Assembly: GCA_035578905.1 (NCBI GenBank)
Contig: JAQJVL010002213.1
Span: 49,855 to 113,854, forward strand
Length of the DNA: 64,000 nucleotides
Reading direction: 5' to 3'
Source: Stictocephala bisonia
Taxonomy: Eukaryota; Arthropoda; Insecta; Hemiptera; Membracidae
Position numbers and translations under genes: made by a program. Shown here in pieces: positions 13,441 through 26,684 of this stretch (its first letter is position 1; every line of letters starts with the position of its first letter). The notes beneath the pieces are model-generated. The model searched no databases. It worked only from the letters and a program-made list of their open reading frames with translations, and was not told the DNA's origin.

Positions 13441-15400
13441 TATCGCAGGATTGAACTCAAAGATCGCAAGATTGAATCTTAAAGATTGCAAGATTGAAAC
13501 TCAAAGATCGCAAGATTGAAACTGAAAGATCGAACGATTGAAACTCAAAGATCGCAAGATTGAAACTCAAAGATCGCAAGATTGAATCTTAAAGATCGCA
13601 AGATTGAAACTCAAGGATTGCAAGATTGAAACTCAAAGATCGCAAGATTGAAACTCAAAAATGGCAAGATTGAAACTCAAAGATTGCAAGATTCAAATTT
13701 AAAGATAGCAAGATTTTAACTCAAAGATCGAAAGATTGAAACTTAAAGATTGCAATATTGAAACTCAAAGATCGCAAGATTGAAACTCAAAGATCGAAAG
13801 ATAGAAACTCAAAGATGGCAAGATTGAAACTCAAAGATAGCAAGATTGAAACTCAAAGATTGCAAGATTCAAACTCAAAGATAGCAAGATTAAATCTCAA
13901 GATAGCAAGTTTGAAACTAATAGAACGCAGGATTGAAACTCAAAGATCGCAAGATTGAAACTCAAAGATCGCAAGATTGAAACTCAAAGATCATAAGATT
14001 GAAACTCAAAGATCGCAAGATTGAAACTCAAAGATCGCAAGATTGAAACTCGAAGATCGCAAGATTGAAATTCAAACATAGCAAGTTTGAAACTAAAAGA
14101 TCGCAAGATTGAAACTCAAAGATCGCATGATTGAAACTCAAAGATCGCAAGATTTAAACTCATAGACGGCAAGATTGAAATTCAAAGATCGCAAGATTGA
14201 AACTCAAAGATCGCAAGAATAAAACTCAAAGATGGCAAAATTTAAACACAATTCGCAAGATTAAAACTCAAAGATGGCAAGATTGAAACTCAAAGATCGC
14301 AAGATTGAAACTCAAAGATCGCAAGAATTAAACTCAAAGATCGCAAGATTGAAACTCAAAGATCTCATGATTGAAACTCAAAGATCGCAAGATTGAAACT
14401 CAAAGATAGCAAGATTGAAACTCAAAGATAGCAAGTTTGAAACTCAAAGATTGCAAGATTCAAACTCAAAGATAGCAAGATTGAATCTCAAAGATAGCAG
14501 GTTTGAAACTAATAGAACGCAAGATTGAAACTCAAAGATAGCAAGATTGAACCACAAAGATCGCAAGTTTAAAACTCATAGATCGCAAGATTCAAACTCA
14601 AAGATCGCAAGATTGAAACTCAAAGATCGCAAGAATGAATCCCAAAGATCGCAAGAATGAAACTAAAAGATCGCAAGATTGAAACTCAAAAATTGCAAGA
14701 TTGAAACTCAAAGATCACAAGATTAAACCTCAAATATCGCAGGATTGAACTCAAAGATCGCAAGATTGAATCTTAAAGATTGCAAGATTGAAACTCAAAG
14801 ATCGCAAGATTGAAACTCAAAGATCGAACGATTAAAACTCAAAGATCGCAAGATTGAAACTCAAATTTCGCAAGATTAAATCTCAAAGATCGCAAGATTG
14901 AAACTAAAAGATTGCAAGATTGAAACTCAAAGATCGCAAGATTGAAACTCAAAAATGGCAAGATTGAAACTCAAAGATTGCAAGATTCAAATTTAAAGAT
15001 AGCAAGATTTTAACTCAAAGATCGAAAGATTGAAACTTAAAGAATGCAATATTGAAACTCAAAGATCGCAAGATTGAAACTCAAAGATCAAAAGATAGAA
15101 ACTCAAAGATGGCAAGATTGAAACTCAAAGATAGCAAGATTGAAACTCAAAGATTGCAAGATTCAAACTCAAAGATAGCAAGATTGAATCTCAAAGATAG
15201 CAAGTTTGAAACTAATAGAACGCAAGATTGAAACTCAAAGATCGCAAGATTGAAACTCAAAGATCGCAAGATTGAAACTCAAAGATCACAAGATTGAAAC
15301 TCAAAGATCGCAAGATTGAAACTCAAAGATCGCAAGATTGAAACTCGAAGATCGCAAGATTGAAATTCAAACATAGCAAGTTTGAAACTAAAAGATCGCA
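13441..15400 (+). repeat. Family II HOR block
   Basis: This is the first large family II block. CTAATAGAACGC is at about 13917, 14507 and 15209, giving steps of about 590 and 702 bp. GATCGAAAGATAG at 13792 and GATCAAAAGATAG at 15086 are 1,294 bp apart, the same spacing as at 36899 and 38193. This marks the same HOR more than 23 kb away. Confidence 0.82.
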
Positions 15401-16040
15401 AAAATAAAACTCAAAGATGGCAAGATTTAAACTCAATTCGCAAGATTAAAACTCAAAGATGGCAAGATTGAAACTCAAAGATCGCAAGATTGAAACTCAA
15501 AGATCGCAAGATTGAAACTCAAAGATCGCAAGATTGAAACTCAAAGATCGCATGATTGAAACTCAAAGATCGCAAGATTGAAACTCAAAGATAGCAAGAT
15601 TGAAACTCAAAGATAGCAAGTTTGAAACTCAAAGATCGCATGATTGAAACTCAAAAATCGCAAGATTAAAACTCAAAGATCACAAGATTGAAATTCAAAG
15701 ATCGCAAGATTGAAACTTAAGATCGAACTATTGAAACTCAAAGATCGCAAGATTGAAACTCAAAGGTCGCAAGATTGCAACTCAAAGATCGCAAGATTAA
15801 AACTCAAAGATCGCAAGATTGGAAACTCAAAGATCGCAAATTAAACTCAAAGATCGCAAGATTGAAACTCAAAAATCGTCAAGATTGAAACTCAAAGATC
15901 AGCAAGATTCAAACTCAAAGATAGCAAGATTGAATCTCAAAGATTGCAAAAGATTGAAACTCAAAGATCGCAAGATTGAAACTCAAAGATCGCAAGATTA
16001 AAACTCAAAGATCGAACGATTGAAACTCAAAGATCGCAAG
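15401..16040 (+). repeat. Satellite with a cluster of small indels
   Basis: The order resembles 12380-12850, but 1-2 bp indels appear that are rare in the surrounding array. Examples are TTAAGATCGAAC (~15718), ATTGGAAACTC (~15819), GCAAATTAAAC (~15836), AAAATCGTCAAG (~15871), GATCAGCAAG (~15897) and GCAAAAGATTG (~15946). The short open frame at 15819-16001 (+) is created by these shifts and is not a gene. Consensus error or local decay are both possible. Confidence 0.7.
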
Positions 16041-17039
16041 ATTGAAACTCAAAGATCGCAAGATTTAAACTAAAAAATAGCAAGATTGAAACTCAAAGAT
16101 CTCAAGATTGAAACTAAAAGATCGCAAGATTGAAAATCAAAGATCGCAAGAATGAGACCCAAAGATCGCAAGATTGAATTTCAAAGATCGAAGGATTGAA
16201 ACTCAAAGAATGCAGGATTGAAACTCAAAGATCGCAAGATTGAAACTCAAAGATCGCAAGATTGAAATTAAAAGATCACAAGATTAAAACTCAAATATCG
16301 CAAGATTAAAACTCAAAAGATCGCAAGATTGAAACTTAGAGATTGCAAGATTGAAACTCAAAGATCGCAAAATTGAAACTCAAAGATCGCAAGATTGAAA
16401 CTCAAAGATAGCAAGATTGAACCACAAAGATCGCAAGTTTAAAACTCAAAGATCGCAAAATTGAAACTCAAAGATGGGCAAGATTGATACTCAAAGATCG
16501 CGAAGACTGAAACTCAAAGATCGCAAGATTTAAAATCAAAAGATTGCAAGATTGAAACTCAAAGATCGCAAGATTTAAACTCAAAGATAGCAAGATTGAG
16601 ACTCAAAGATAGCAAGTTTGAAACTCAAAGATCGTATGATTAAAACTCAAAAATCGCAAGATTGAAACTCAAAGATCACAAGATTGAAATTCAAAGATCG
16701 CAAGATTGAAACTCAAAGATCGAACGATTGAAACTCAAAGATCGCAAGATTGAAACTCAAAAATGGCAAGATTGAAACTCAAAGATTGCAAGATTCAAAC
16801 TCAAAGATAGCAAGATTGAATCTCAAAGATAGCAAGATTGAAACTCAAAGATCGCAAGATTGAAACTCAAAGATCACAAGATTGAAACTCAAAGATCGCA
16901 AGATTGAAACTCAAAGATCGCAAGATTGAAACTCGAAGATCGCAAGATTGAAATTCAAAGATAGCAAGTTTGAAACTAAAAGATCGCAAAAATAAAACTC
17001 AAAGATGGCAAGATTTAAACTCAATTCGCAAGATTAAAA
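16041..17039 (+). repeat. GAATGAGACCC block and following satellite
   Basis: This has the same landmark order as 5341-6000 (AAAAAATAGC, GATCTCAAG, GAATGAGACCC, GATCGAAGG). A few extra bases appear at CTCAAAAGATC (~16312), GATGGGCAAG (~16477) and CGCGAAGACTG (~16499), continuing the indel cluster upstream. After about 16740 the order returns to family II-like monomers, ending with the shortened ACTCAATTCGC mark near 17030. Confidence 0.75.
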
Positions 17040-17830
17040 CTCAAAGATGGCAAGATTGAAACTCAAAGATCGCAAGATTGAAACTCAAAGATAGCAAGAT
17101 TGTAACTCAAAGATTGCAAGATTGAAACTCAAAGATCGCAAGATTGAAACTCAAAGATCGCAAGATTGAAACTAAAAGATCGCAAGATTGAAACTCAAAG
17201 ATCGCAAGATTGAAACTCAAAGATCGCAAGATTGAAACTCAAAGATCGCAAGATTGAAACTCAAAGATCGCAAGATTGAAACTCAAAGATCGCAAGATTG
17301 AAACTCAAAGATCGCAAGATTGAAACTCAAAGATCGCAAGATTGAAACTCAAAGATCGCAAAATTGAAACTCAAAGATGGCAAGATTGAAACTCAAAGAT
17401 CGCAAGATTGAAACTCAAAGATCGCAAGATTAAAACTCAAAGATTGCAAGATTGAAACTCAAAGATCGCAAGATTGAAACTCAAAGATAGCAAGATTGAA
17501 ACTCAAAGATCGCAAGATTGAAACTCAAAGATCGCAAGATTGAAACTCAAAGATCGCAAGATTGAAACTCAAAGATCGCAAGATTGAAACTCAAAGATCG
17601 CAAGATTGAAACTCAAAGATCGCAAGATTGAAACTCAAAGATCGCAAGATTGAAACTTCAAAGATCGCAAGATTGAAACTCAAAGATCACAAGATTGAAA
17701 CTCAAAGATCGCAAGATTGAAACTCAAAGATCGCAAGATTGAAACTCGAAGATCGCAAGATTGAAACTCAAAGATAGCAAGATTGAAACTAAAAGATCGC
17801 AAGATTGAAACTCAAAGATCGCATGATTGA
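17040..17830 (+). repeat. Near-uniform canonical monomer run
   Basis: This is the most homogeneous part of the window. Eight consecutive perfect canonical monomers occupy 17178-17353, and six more occupy 17508-17639, with few variants around them. Elsewhere variants appear about every one to three monomers. It could be a recently amplified core or a freshly homogenised tract. Confidence 0.85.
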
Positions 17831-20130
17831 AACTCAAAGATCGCAAGATTTAAACTCATAGAGGGCAAGATTAAAATTCAAAGATCGCAATATTGAAACT
17901 CAAAGATCGCAAGAATAAAACTCAAAGATGGCAAGATTTAAACTCAATTCGCAAGATTGAAAACTCAAAGATGGCAAGATTGAAACTCAAAGATCGCAAG
18001 ATTGAAACTCGAAGATCGCAAGAATTAAACTCAAAGATCGCAAGATTGAAACTCAATGATCGCATGATTGAAACTCAAAGATTGCAAGATTGAAACTCAA
18101 AGATAGCAAGATTAAAACTCAAAGATCGAACGATTAATACTCAAGGATCGCAAGATTGAAACTCAAAAATGGCAAGATTGAAACTCAAAGATTGCAAGAT
18201 TCAAACTCAAAGATAGCAAGATTGAATCTCAAAGATAGCAAGTTTGAAACTAAAAGATCACAAGATTGAAACTCAAAGATCGCAAGATTGAAACTTAAAG
18301 ATCGCAAGATTGAAACTCAAAGATCACAAGATTGAAACTCAAAGATCGCAAGATTGAAACTCAAAGATCGCAAGATTGAAACTCGAAGATCGCAAGATTG
18401 AAATTAAAAGATAGCAAGTTTGAAACTAAAAGTTCGCAAGATTAAAACTCAAAGATCGCATGATTGAAACTCAAAGATCGCAAGATTTAAACTCATAGAG
18501 GGCAAGATTGAAATTCAAAGATCGCAAGATTGAAACTCAAAGATCGCAAGAATAAAACTCAAAGATGGCAAGATTTAAACTCAATTCGCAAGATTAAAAC
18601 TCAAAGATGGTAAGATTGAAACTCAAAGATCGCAAGATTTAACCTCAACAATCGCAAGAATTAAACTCAAAGATCGCAAGATTGAAACTTAATGATCGCA
18701 TGATTGAAACTCAAAGATCGCATGATTGAAACTCAAAGATAGCAAGATTGAAACTCAAAGATAGCAAGTTTGAAACTCAAAGATCGCATGATTAAAACTC
18801 AAAAATCGCAAGATTGAAACTCAAAGATCACAAGATTGAAATTCAAAGATCGCAAGATTGAAACTCAAAGATCGAACGATTGAAACTCAAAGATCGCAAG
18901 ATTGAAACTCAAAGATCGCAAGATTGAAACTCAAAGATCGCAAGATTGAAACTCAAAGATCGCAAGATTGAAACTCAAAGATCGCAAAATTGAAACTCAA
19001 AGATCGCAAGATTGAAACTCATAATGTCAAGATTAAAACTCAAAGATTGCAAGATTCACACTCAAAGATAGCAAGATTGAATCTCAAAGATTGCAAGATT
19101 AAAACTTAAAGATTGCAAGATTGAAACTCAAAGATCGCAAGATTAAAAGTCAAAGATCGAACGATTGAAACTCAAAGATCGCAAGATTGAAACTCAAACA
19201 TCGAACGATTGAAACTCAAGGATCGCAAGATTGAAACTCAAAGATCGCAAGATTGAAACTCAAAGATTGCAAGAATAAAACTCAAAGATCGCAAGATTGA
19301 AACTCAAAGATCGCAAGATTGAAACTCTAAGATCGCAAGATTGAAACTCAAAGATCGCAAGATTTAAACTCAAAGATCGCAAGATTGAAACTCAAATATA
19401 GCAAGATTGAAACTCAAAGATCGCAAGATTGAAACTCAAAGATAGCAAGATTGAACCACAAAGATCGCAAGTTTAAAACTCAAAGATCGCAAAATTAAAA
19501 CTTAAAGATGGCAAGATAGAAACTCAAAGATCGCAAGACTGAAACTCAAAGATCGTAAGATTTAAAATCAAAGATTGCAAGATTGAATCTCAAAGATCGC
19601 AAGATTTAAACTCAAAGATAGCAAGATTGAAACTCAAAGATAGCAAGTTTGAAACTCAAAGATCGCATGATTGAAACTCAAAAATCGCAAGATTGAAACT
19701 CAAAGATCACAAGATTGAAATTCAAAGATCGCAAGATTGAAACTCAAAGATAGCAAGATTGAACCACAAAGATCGCAAGTTTAAAACTCAAAGATCGCAA
19801 GATTCAAACTCAAAGATCACAAGATTGAAACTCAAAGATCGCAAGAATGAATCCCAAAGATCGCAACAATGAAAATAAAAGATCGAAAGATTGAATCTCA
19901 AAGAATGCAAGATTGAAACTCAAAGATCACAAGATTAAACCTCAAATATCGCAGGATTGAACTCAAAGATCGCAAGATTGAATCTTAAAGATTGCAAGAT
20001 TGAAACTCAAAGATCGCAAGATTGAAACTCAAAGATCGAACGATTGAAACTCAAAGATCGCAAGACTGAAACTCAAAGATCAAGATTGAATCTCAAAGAT
20101 CGCAAGATTGAAACTCAAAGATTGCAAGAT
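17831..20130 (+). repeat. Diverged relative of the 7.6-9.4 kb family I block
   Basis: From about 18390 the order follows 7613-9400. ACTCAATTCGC is at 18584 (versus 7814), and the truncated monomer GATCAAGATTG is at 20078 (versus 9357). The offset drifts from about 10,770 to 10,721 bp, meaning two monomers were lost or gained. ATAATGTCAAG (~19021), GATTCACACTC and ATTAAAAGTC are shared private marks. Confidence 0.78.
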
Positions 20131-21925
20131 TGAACTCAAAGATCGCATGCTTGAAACTCAAAAATCGCAAGAATGAAACTCAAAGATCACAAGATTGAAA
20201 TTCAAAGATCACAAGATTGAAACTCAAAGATCGAACGATTGAAACTCAAAGATCGCAAGATTAAAACTCAAAGATCGCAAGATTGAAACTCAAAGATCGC
20301 AAGATTGAAACTCAAAGATCGCAAGATTGAAACTCAAAGATCGCAAAATTGAAACTCAAAAATCGCAAGATTGAAACTCAAAATGTCAAGATTGAAACTC
20401 AAAGATTGCAAGAATCAAACTCAAAGATAGCAAGATTGAATCTCAAGGATTGCAAGATGAAACTTAAAGATTGCAAGATTGAAACTCAAAGATCGCAAGA
20501 TTAAAACTCAAAGATCGAACGATTGAAACTCAAGGATCGCAAGATTGAAAATCAAAGATCGCAAGATTGAAACTCAAAGATCGCAAGAATAAAACTCAAA
20601 GATCGCAAGAATGAAACTCAAAGATCGCAAGATTGAAATTCAAAGATCGCAAGATTGAAACTCAAAGATCGCAAGATTGAAACTCAAAGATTGCAAGATT
20701 GAAACTTAAAGATAGCAAGATTAAAACTCAAAGATCGCAAGATTGAAACTCAAAGATCACAAGATTGAAACCAAAAGATTACAAGATTAAAACTCAAATA
20801 TCGCAAGATTAAAACTCAAAGATCGCAAGATTGAAATTTAGAGATCGCAAGATTGAAACTCAAAGATCGAACGATTGAAACCCAAAGATCGCAAGATTGA
20901 AACTCAAAGATCGCAAGAATTAAACTGAAATATCGCAAGATTGAAACTCAAAGATCGCATGATTGAAACTCAAAGATCGCAAGATTGAAACTCAAAGATA
21001 GCAAGATTGAAACTCAAAGATAGCAAGTTTGAAACTCAAAGATCGCATGATTGAAACTTAAAAATCGCAAGATTGAAACTCAAAGATCACAAGATTGAAA
21101 TTCAAAGATCGCAAGATTGAAACTCAAAGATCGAACGATTGAAACTCAAAGATCGTAAGATTGAAACTCAAAGATCGCAAGATTGAAACTCAAAGATCGC
21201 AAGATTGAAACTCAAAGATCGCAAGATTGAAACTCAAAGATCGCAAAATTGAAACTCAAAGATCGCAAGATTGAAACTCAAAATGTCAAGATTGAAACTT
21301 AAAGATTGCAAGATTCAAACTCAAAGATAGCAAGATTGAATCTCAAAGATTGCAAGATTGAAACATAAAGATTGCAAGATTGAAACTCAAAGATCGCAAG
21401 ATTAAAACTCAAAGATCGCAAGATTGAAACTCAAAGATCGCAAGATTGAAACTCAAAGATCGAACGATTGAAACTCAAGGATCGCAAGATTGAAACTCAA
21501 AGATCGCAAGATTGAAACTCAAAGATCGCAAGATTAAAACTCAAAGATCGCAAGATTGAAACTCAACGATCGCAAGATTGAAACTCATAGATCACAAGAT
21601 TGAAACTCAAAGATAGCAAGATTGAACCACAAAGATCGCAAGTTTAAAACTCAAAGATCGCAAAATTAAAACTCAAAGATGTCAAGATTGAAACTCAAAG
21701 ATCGCAAGACTAAAACTCAAAGATCGTAAGATTTAAAATCAAAGATTGCAAGATTGAATCTCAAATATCGCAAGATTTAAACTCAAAGATAGCAAGATTG
21801 AAACTCAAAGATAGCAAGTTTGAAACTCAAAGATCACATGATTGAAACTCAAAAATCGCAAGATTGAAACTCAAAGATCACAAGATTGAAATTTAAAGAT
21901 CGCAAGATTGAAACTCAATGATAGC
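20131..21925 (+). repeat. Family I block matching the right end of the window
   Basis: TCTCAAGGATTGCAAGATG at 20441 recurs at 62411 and near 55538. ACTCAAGGATC at 21473 recurs at 63487. The offset shifts from about 41,970 to 42,014 bp, a two-monomer indel. The landmark AAAATGTCAAG is present at about 20383 and 21281. Confidence 0.78.
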
Positions 21926-24240
21926 AAGATTGAACCACATAGATCGCAAGTTTAAAACTCAAAGATCGCAAGATTCAAACTCAAAGATCGCAAGATTGAA
22001 ACTCAAAGATCGCAAGAATGAATCCCAAAGATCACAAGAATGAAACTAAAAGATCGCAAGATTGAAACTCAAAGAATGCAAGATTGAAACTCAAAGATCA
22101 CAAGATTGAAACTCAAAGATCGAAAGATAGAAACTCAAAGATGGCAAGATTAAAACTCAAAGATAGCAAGTTTGAAACTCAAAGATTGCAAGATTCAAAC
22201 TCAAAGATAGCAAGATTTAATCTCAAAGATAGCAAGTTTGAAACTAATAGAACGCAAGATTGAAACTCAAAGATAGCAAGATTGAACCAAAAAGATCGCA
22301 AGTTTAAAACTCAAAGATCGCAAGATTCAAACTCAAAGATCGCAAGATTGAAACTCAAAGATCGCAAGATTGAAACCAAAAGATCACAAGATTAAAACTC
22401 AAATATCGCAAGATTAAAACTCAAAGATCGCAAGATTGAAACTTAGAGATTGCAAGATTGAAACTCAAAGATCGCAAAATTGAAACTCAAAGATCGCAGG
22501 ACTAAAACTCAAAGATAGCGAGATTGAACCACAAAGATCGCAAGTTTAAAACTCAAAGATCGCAAAATTGAAACTCAAAGATAGCAAGATTGATACTTAA
22601 AGATCGCAAGACTGAAACTCAAAGATCGCAAGATTTAAAATCAAAGATTGCAAGATTGAAACTTAAAGATCGCAAGATTTAAACTCAAAGATAGCAAGAT
22701 TGAGACTCAAAGATAGCAAGTTTGAAGCTCAAAGATCGTATGATTAAAACTCAAAAATCGCAAGATTGAAACTCAAAGATCACAAGATTGAAATTCAAAG
22801 ATCGCAAGATTGAAACTCAAAGATCGAACGATTGAAACTCAAAGATCGCAAGATTGAAACTCAACGATCGCAAGATTGAAACTCAATGATCGCAAAATTG
22901 ATACTCATAGATCGCAAGATTGAAACTCAAAAATGGCAAGATTGAAACTCAAAGATTGCAAGATTCAAACTCAAAGATAGCAAGATTGAAACTCAAAGAT
23001 CGCATTATTGAAACTCAAAGATCGCAAGATTGAAACTAAAAATGTCAAGATTGAAACTCAAAGATTACAATATTCAAACTCAAAGATAGCAAGATTGAAT
23101 CTCAAAGATTGCAAGATTGTAACTTAAAGATTGCAAGATTGAAACTTAAAGATCGCAAGATTAAAACTCAAAGATCGAACGATTGAAACTCAAAGATCGC
23201 AAGATTGAAACTCAAAGATCGAACGATTGAAACTCAAGGATCGCAAGATTGAAACTCAAAGATCGCAAGATTGAAACTCAAAGATCGCAAGATTAAAACT
23301 CAAAGATCGCAAGATTGAAACTCAAAGATCGCAAGATTGAAACTCAAAGATCGCAAGATTGAAACTCAAAGATCGAAAGATAGAATCTCAAAGATGGCAA
23401 GATTGATACTCAAAGATCGCATGATTGAAACTCAAAGATCGCAAGATTGAAACTCAAAGATAGCAAGATTGAAACTCAAAGATAGCAAGTTTGAAACTCA
23501 AAGATTGCAAGATTCAAACTCAAAGATAGCAAGATTGAATCTCAAAGATAGCAAGTTTAAAACTAATAGAACGCAAGATTGAAACTCAAAGATCGCAAGA
23601 TTGAAACTCAAAGATCGCAAGATTGAAACTCAAAGATCACAAGATTGAAACTCAAAGATCGCAAGATTGAAACTCAAAGATCGCAAGATTGAAACTCGAA
23701 GATCGCAAGATTGAAATTCAAAGATAGCAAGTTTGAAACTAAAAGATCGCAAGATTGAAACTCAAAGATCGCATGATTGAATCTCAAAGATCGCAAGATT
23801 TAAACTCATAGATGGCAAGATTGAAATTCAAAGATCGCAAGATTGAAACTCAAAGATCGCAAAAATAAAACTCAAAGATGGCAAGATTTAAACTCAATTC
23901 GCAAGATTAAAACTCAAAGATGGCAAGATTGAAACTCAAAGATAGCAAGTTTGAAACTCAAAGATTGCAAGATTCAAACTCAAAGATAGCAAGATTTAAT
24001 CTCAAAGATAGCAAGTTTGAAACTAATAGAACGCAAGATTGAAACTCAAAGATAGCAAGATTGAACCAAAAGATCGCAAGATTGAAACTCAAAGATCGCA
24101 AGATTCAAACTCAAAGATCGCAAGATTAAAACTCAAAGATCGCAAGAATGAAACCAAAAGATCACAAGATTAAAACTCAAATATCGCAAGATTAAAACTC
24201 AAAGATCGCAAGATTGAAATATAAAAATGGCAAGATTGAA
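21926..24240 (+). repeat. Mosaic of family I and family II monomer orders
   Basis: CTAATAGAACGC (family II) occurs at about 22243, 23564 and 24022. A version of the family I mark (AAAAATGTCAAG) occurs near 23038. No clean HOR period could be followed by eye. The stretch contains only satellite monomers. Confidence 0.7.
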
Positions 24241-25200
24241 ACTAGAAGATTGCAAGATTCAAACTCAAAGATAGCAAGATTGAATCTCAAAGATTGCAAG
24301 ATTGAAACTTAAAGATTGCAAGATTGAAACTCAAAGATCGCAAGATTGAAACTCAAAGATCGCAAGATTGAAACTCAAAGATCGCAAGATTGAAACTCAA
24401 AGATCGCAAGATTGAAACTCAAAGATCGCAAGATTGAAACTCGAAGATCGCAAGATTAAACTCAAACATAGCAAGTTTGAAACTAAAAGATCGCAAGATT
24501 GAAACTCAAAGATCGCATGATTGAAACTCAAAGATCGCAAGATTTAAACTCATAGATGGCAAGATTGAAATTCAAAGATCGCAAGATTGAAACTCAAAGA
24601 TCGCAAAAATAAAACTCAAAGATGGCAAGATTTAAACTCAATTCGCAAGATTAAAACTCAAAGATGGCAAGATTGAAACTCAAAGATTGCAAGATTGAAA
24701 CTCAAAGATCGCAAGAATTAAACTCAAAGATCGCAAGATTGAAACTCAAAGATCGCATGATTGAAACTCAAAGATTGCAAGATTGAAACTCAAAGATAAC
24801 AAGATTAAAACTCAAAGATCGCAAGACTGAAACTCAAAGATCGCAAGATAAAAACTCAAAGATCGCAAGATTGAAACTGAAAGATCGCAAGATTGAAACT
24901 CAAAGATCGCAAGATTGAAACTTAAAGATCGATGATTGAAACTCTAAGATCGCAAGATTGAAACTCAAAGATCGCAAGATTGAAACTCAAAGATCGCAAG
25001 ATTGAAACTCAAAGATCGCAAGATTGAAACTCAAAGATCGCAAGATTGAAACTCAAAGATCGCAAGATTGAAACTCAAAGATCGAAAGATTGAATCTCAA
25101 AGATCGCAAGATTGAAACTCAAAGATCGCAAGATTGAAACTCAAAGATCGCAAGATTGAAACTCAAAGATTGCAAGATTGAAACTCAAAGATCGCAAGAT
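24241..25200 (+). repeat. Family II satellite with a second uniform run
   Basis: After the family II order (ACTCAATTCGC at about 24639) the array becomes more uniform, with six perfect canonical monomers at 24948-25079. A two-base-short monomer, GATCGATGATTG, occurs near 24928. Confidence 0.75.
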
Positions 25201-26684
25201 TTAAACTCAAAGATAGCAAGATTGAAACTCAAAGATCTCAAGATTGAAACTAAAAGATCGCAAGATTGAAAATCAAAGAACGCAAGAATGAGACCCAAAG
25301 ATCGCAAGATTGAATTTCAAAGATCGAAGGATTGAAACTCAAAGAATGCAGGATTGAAACTCAAAGATCGCAAGATTGAAACTCAAAGATCGCAAGATTG
25401 AAACCAAAAGATCACAAGATTAAAACTCAAATATCGCAAGATTAAAACTCAAAGATCGCAAGATTGAAACTTAGAGATTGCAAGATTGAAACTCAAAGAT
25501 CGCAAAATTGAAACTCAAAGATCGCAAGATTGAAACTCAAAGATCGAACGATTGAAACTCAAAGATCGCAAGATTAAAACTCAAAGATCGCAAGATTGAA
25601 ACTCAAAGATCGCAAGATTGAAACTCAAAGATCGCAAGATTGAAACTCAAAGATCGCAAAATTGAAACTCAAAGATCGCAAGATTGAAACTCAAAGATCG
25701 CAAGATTGAAACTTCAAAGATTAGCAAGATTGAACCACAAAGATCGCAAGTTTAAAACTCAAAGATCGCAAAATTAAAACTCAAAGATGGCAAGATTGAA
25801 ACTCAAAGATCGCAAGACTAAAACTCAAAGATCGTAAGATTTAAAATCAAAAATTGCAAGATTGAATCTCAAATATCGCAAGATTTAAACTCAAAGATAG
25901 CAAGATTGAAACTCAAAGATAGCAAGTTTGAAACTCAAAGATCACATGATTGAAACTCAAAAATCGCAAGATTGAAACTCAAAGATCACAAGATTGAAAT
26001 TCAAAGATCGCAAGATTGAAACTCAAAGATAGCAAGATTGAACCACATAGATCGCAAGTTTAAAACTCAAAGATCGCAAGATTCAAACTCAAAGATCGCA
26101 AGATTGAAACTCAAAGATCGCCAGAATGAATCCCAAAGATCGCAAGAATGAAACTAAAAGATCGCAAGATTGAAACTCAAAAAATGCAAGATTGAAACTC
26201 AAAGATCACAAGATTAAACCTCAAATATCGCAGGATTGAACTCAAAGATCGCAAGATTGAATCTTAAAGATTGCAAGATTGAAACTAAAAGATCGCAAGA
26301 TTGAAACTCAAAGATCGAACGATTGAAACTCAAAGATCGCAAGATTGAAACTCAAAGATCGCAAGATTGAATCTCAAAGATCGCAAGATTGAAACTCAAA
26401 GATTGCAAGATTGAAACTCAAAAATCGCAAGATTGAAACTCAAAAATGGCAAGATTGAAACTCAAAGATTGCAAGATTCAAACTCAAAGATAGCAAGATT
26501 TTAACTCAAAGATCGAAAGATTGAAACTTAAAAATTGCAATATTGAAACTCAAAGATCGCAAGATTGAAATTTAAAGATCGAAAGATAGAAACTCAAAGA
26601 TGGCAAGATTGAAACTCAAAGATAGCAAGATTGAAACTCAAAGATTGCAAGATTCAAACTCAAAGATAGCAAGATTGAATCTCA
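25201..26684 (+). repeat. GAATGAGACCC block followed by family II start
   Basis: The GATCTCAAG, GAACGCAAGAATGAGACCC, GATCGAAGG order is at about 25225-25340. It is followed by ATTGAACCACAAAG monomers and by GATCGCCAGAATGAATCCC near 26117. GATCGAAAGATAG near 26578 begins a family II unit like those at 13792 and 36899. Confidence 0.75.
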
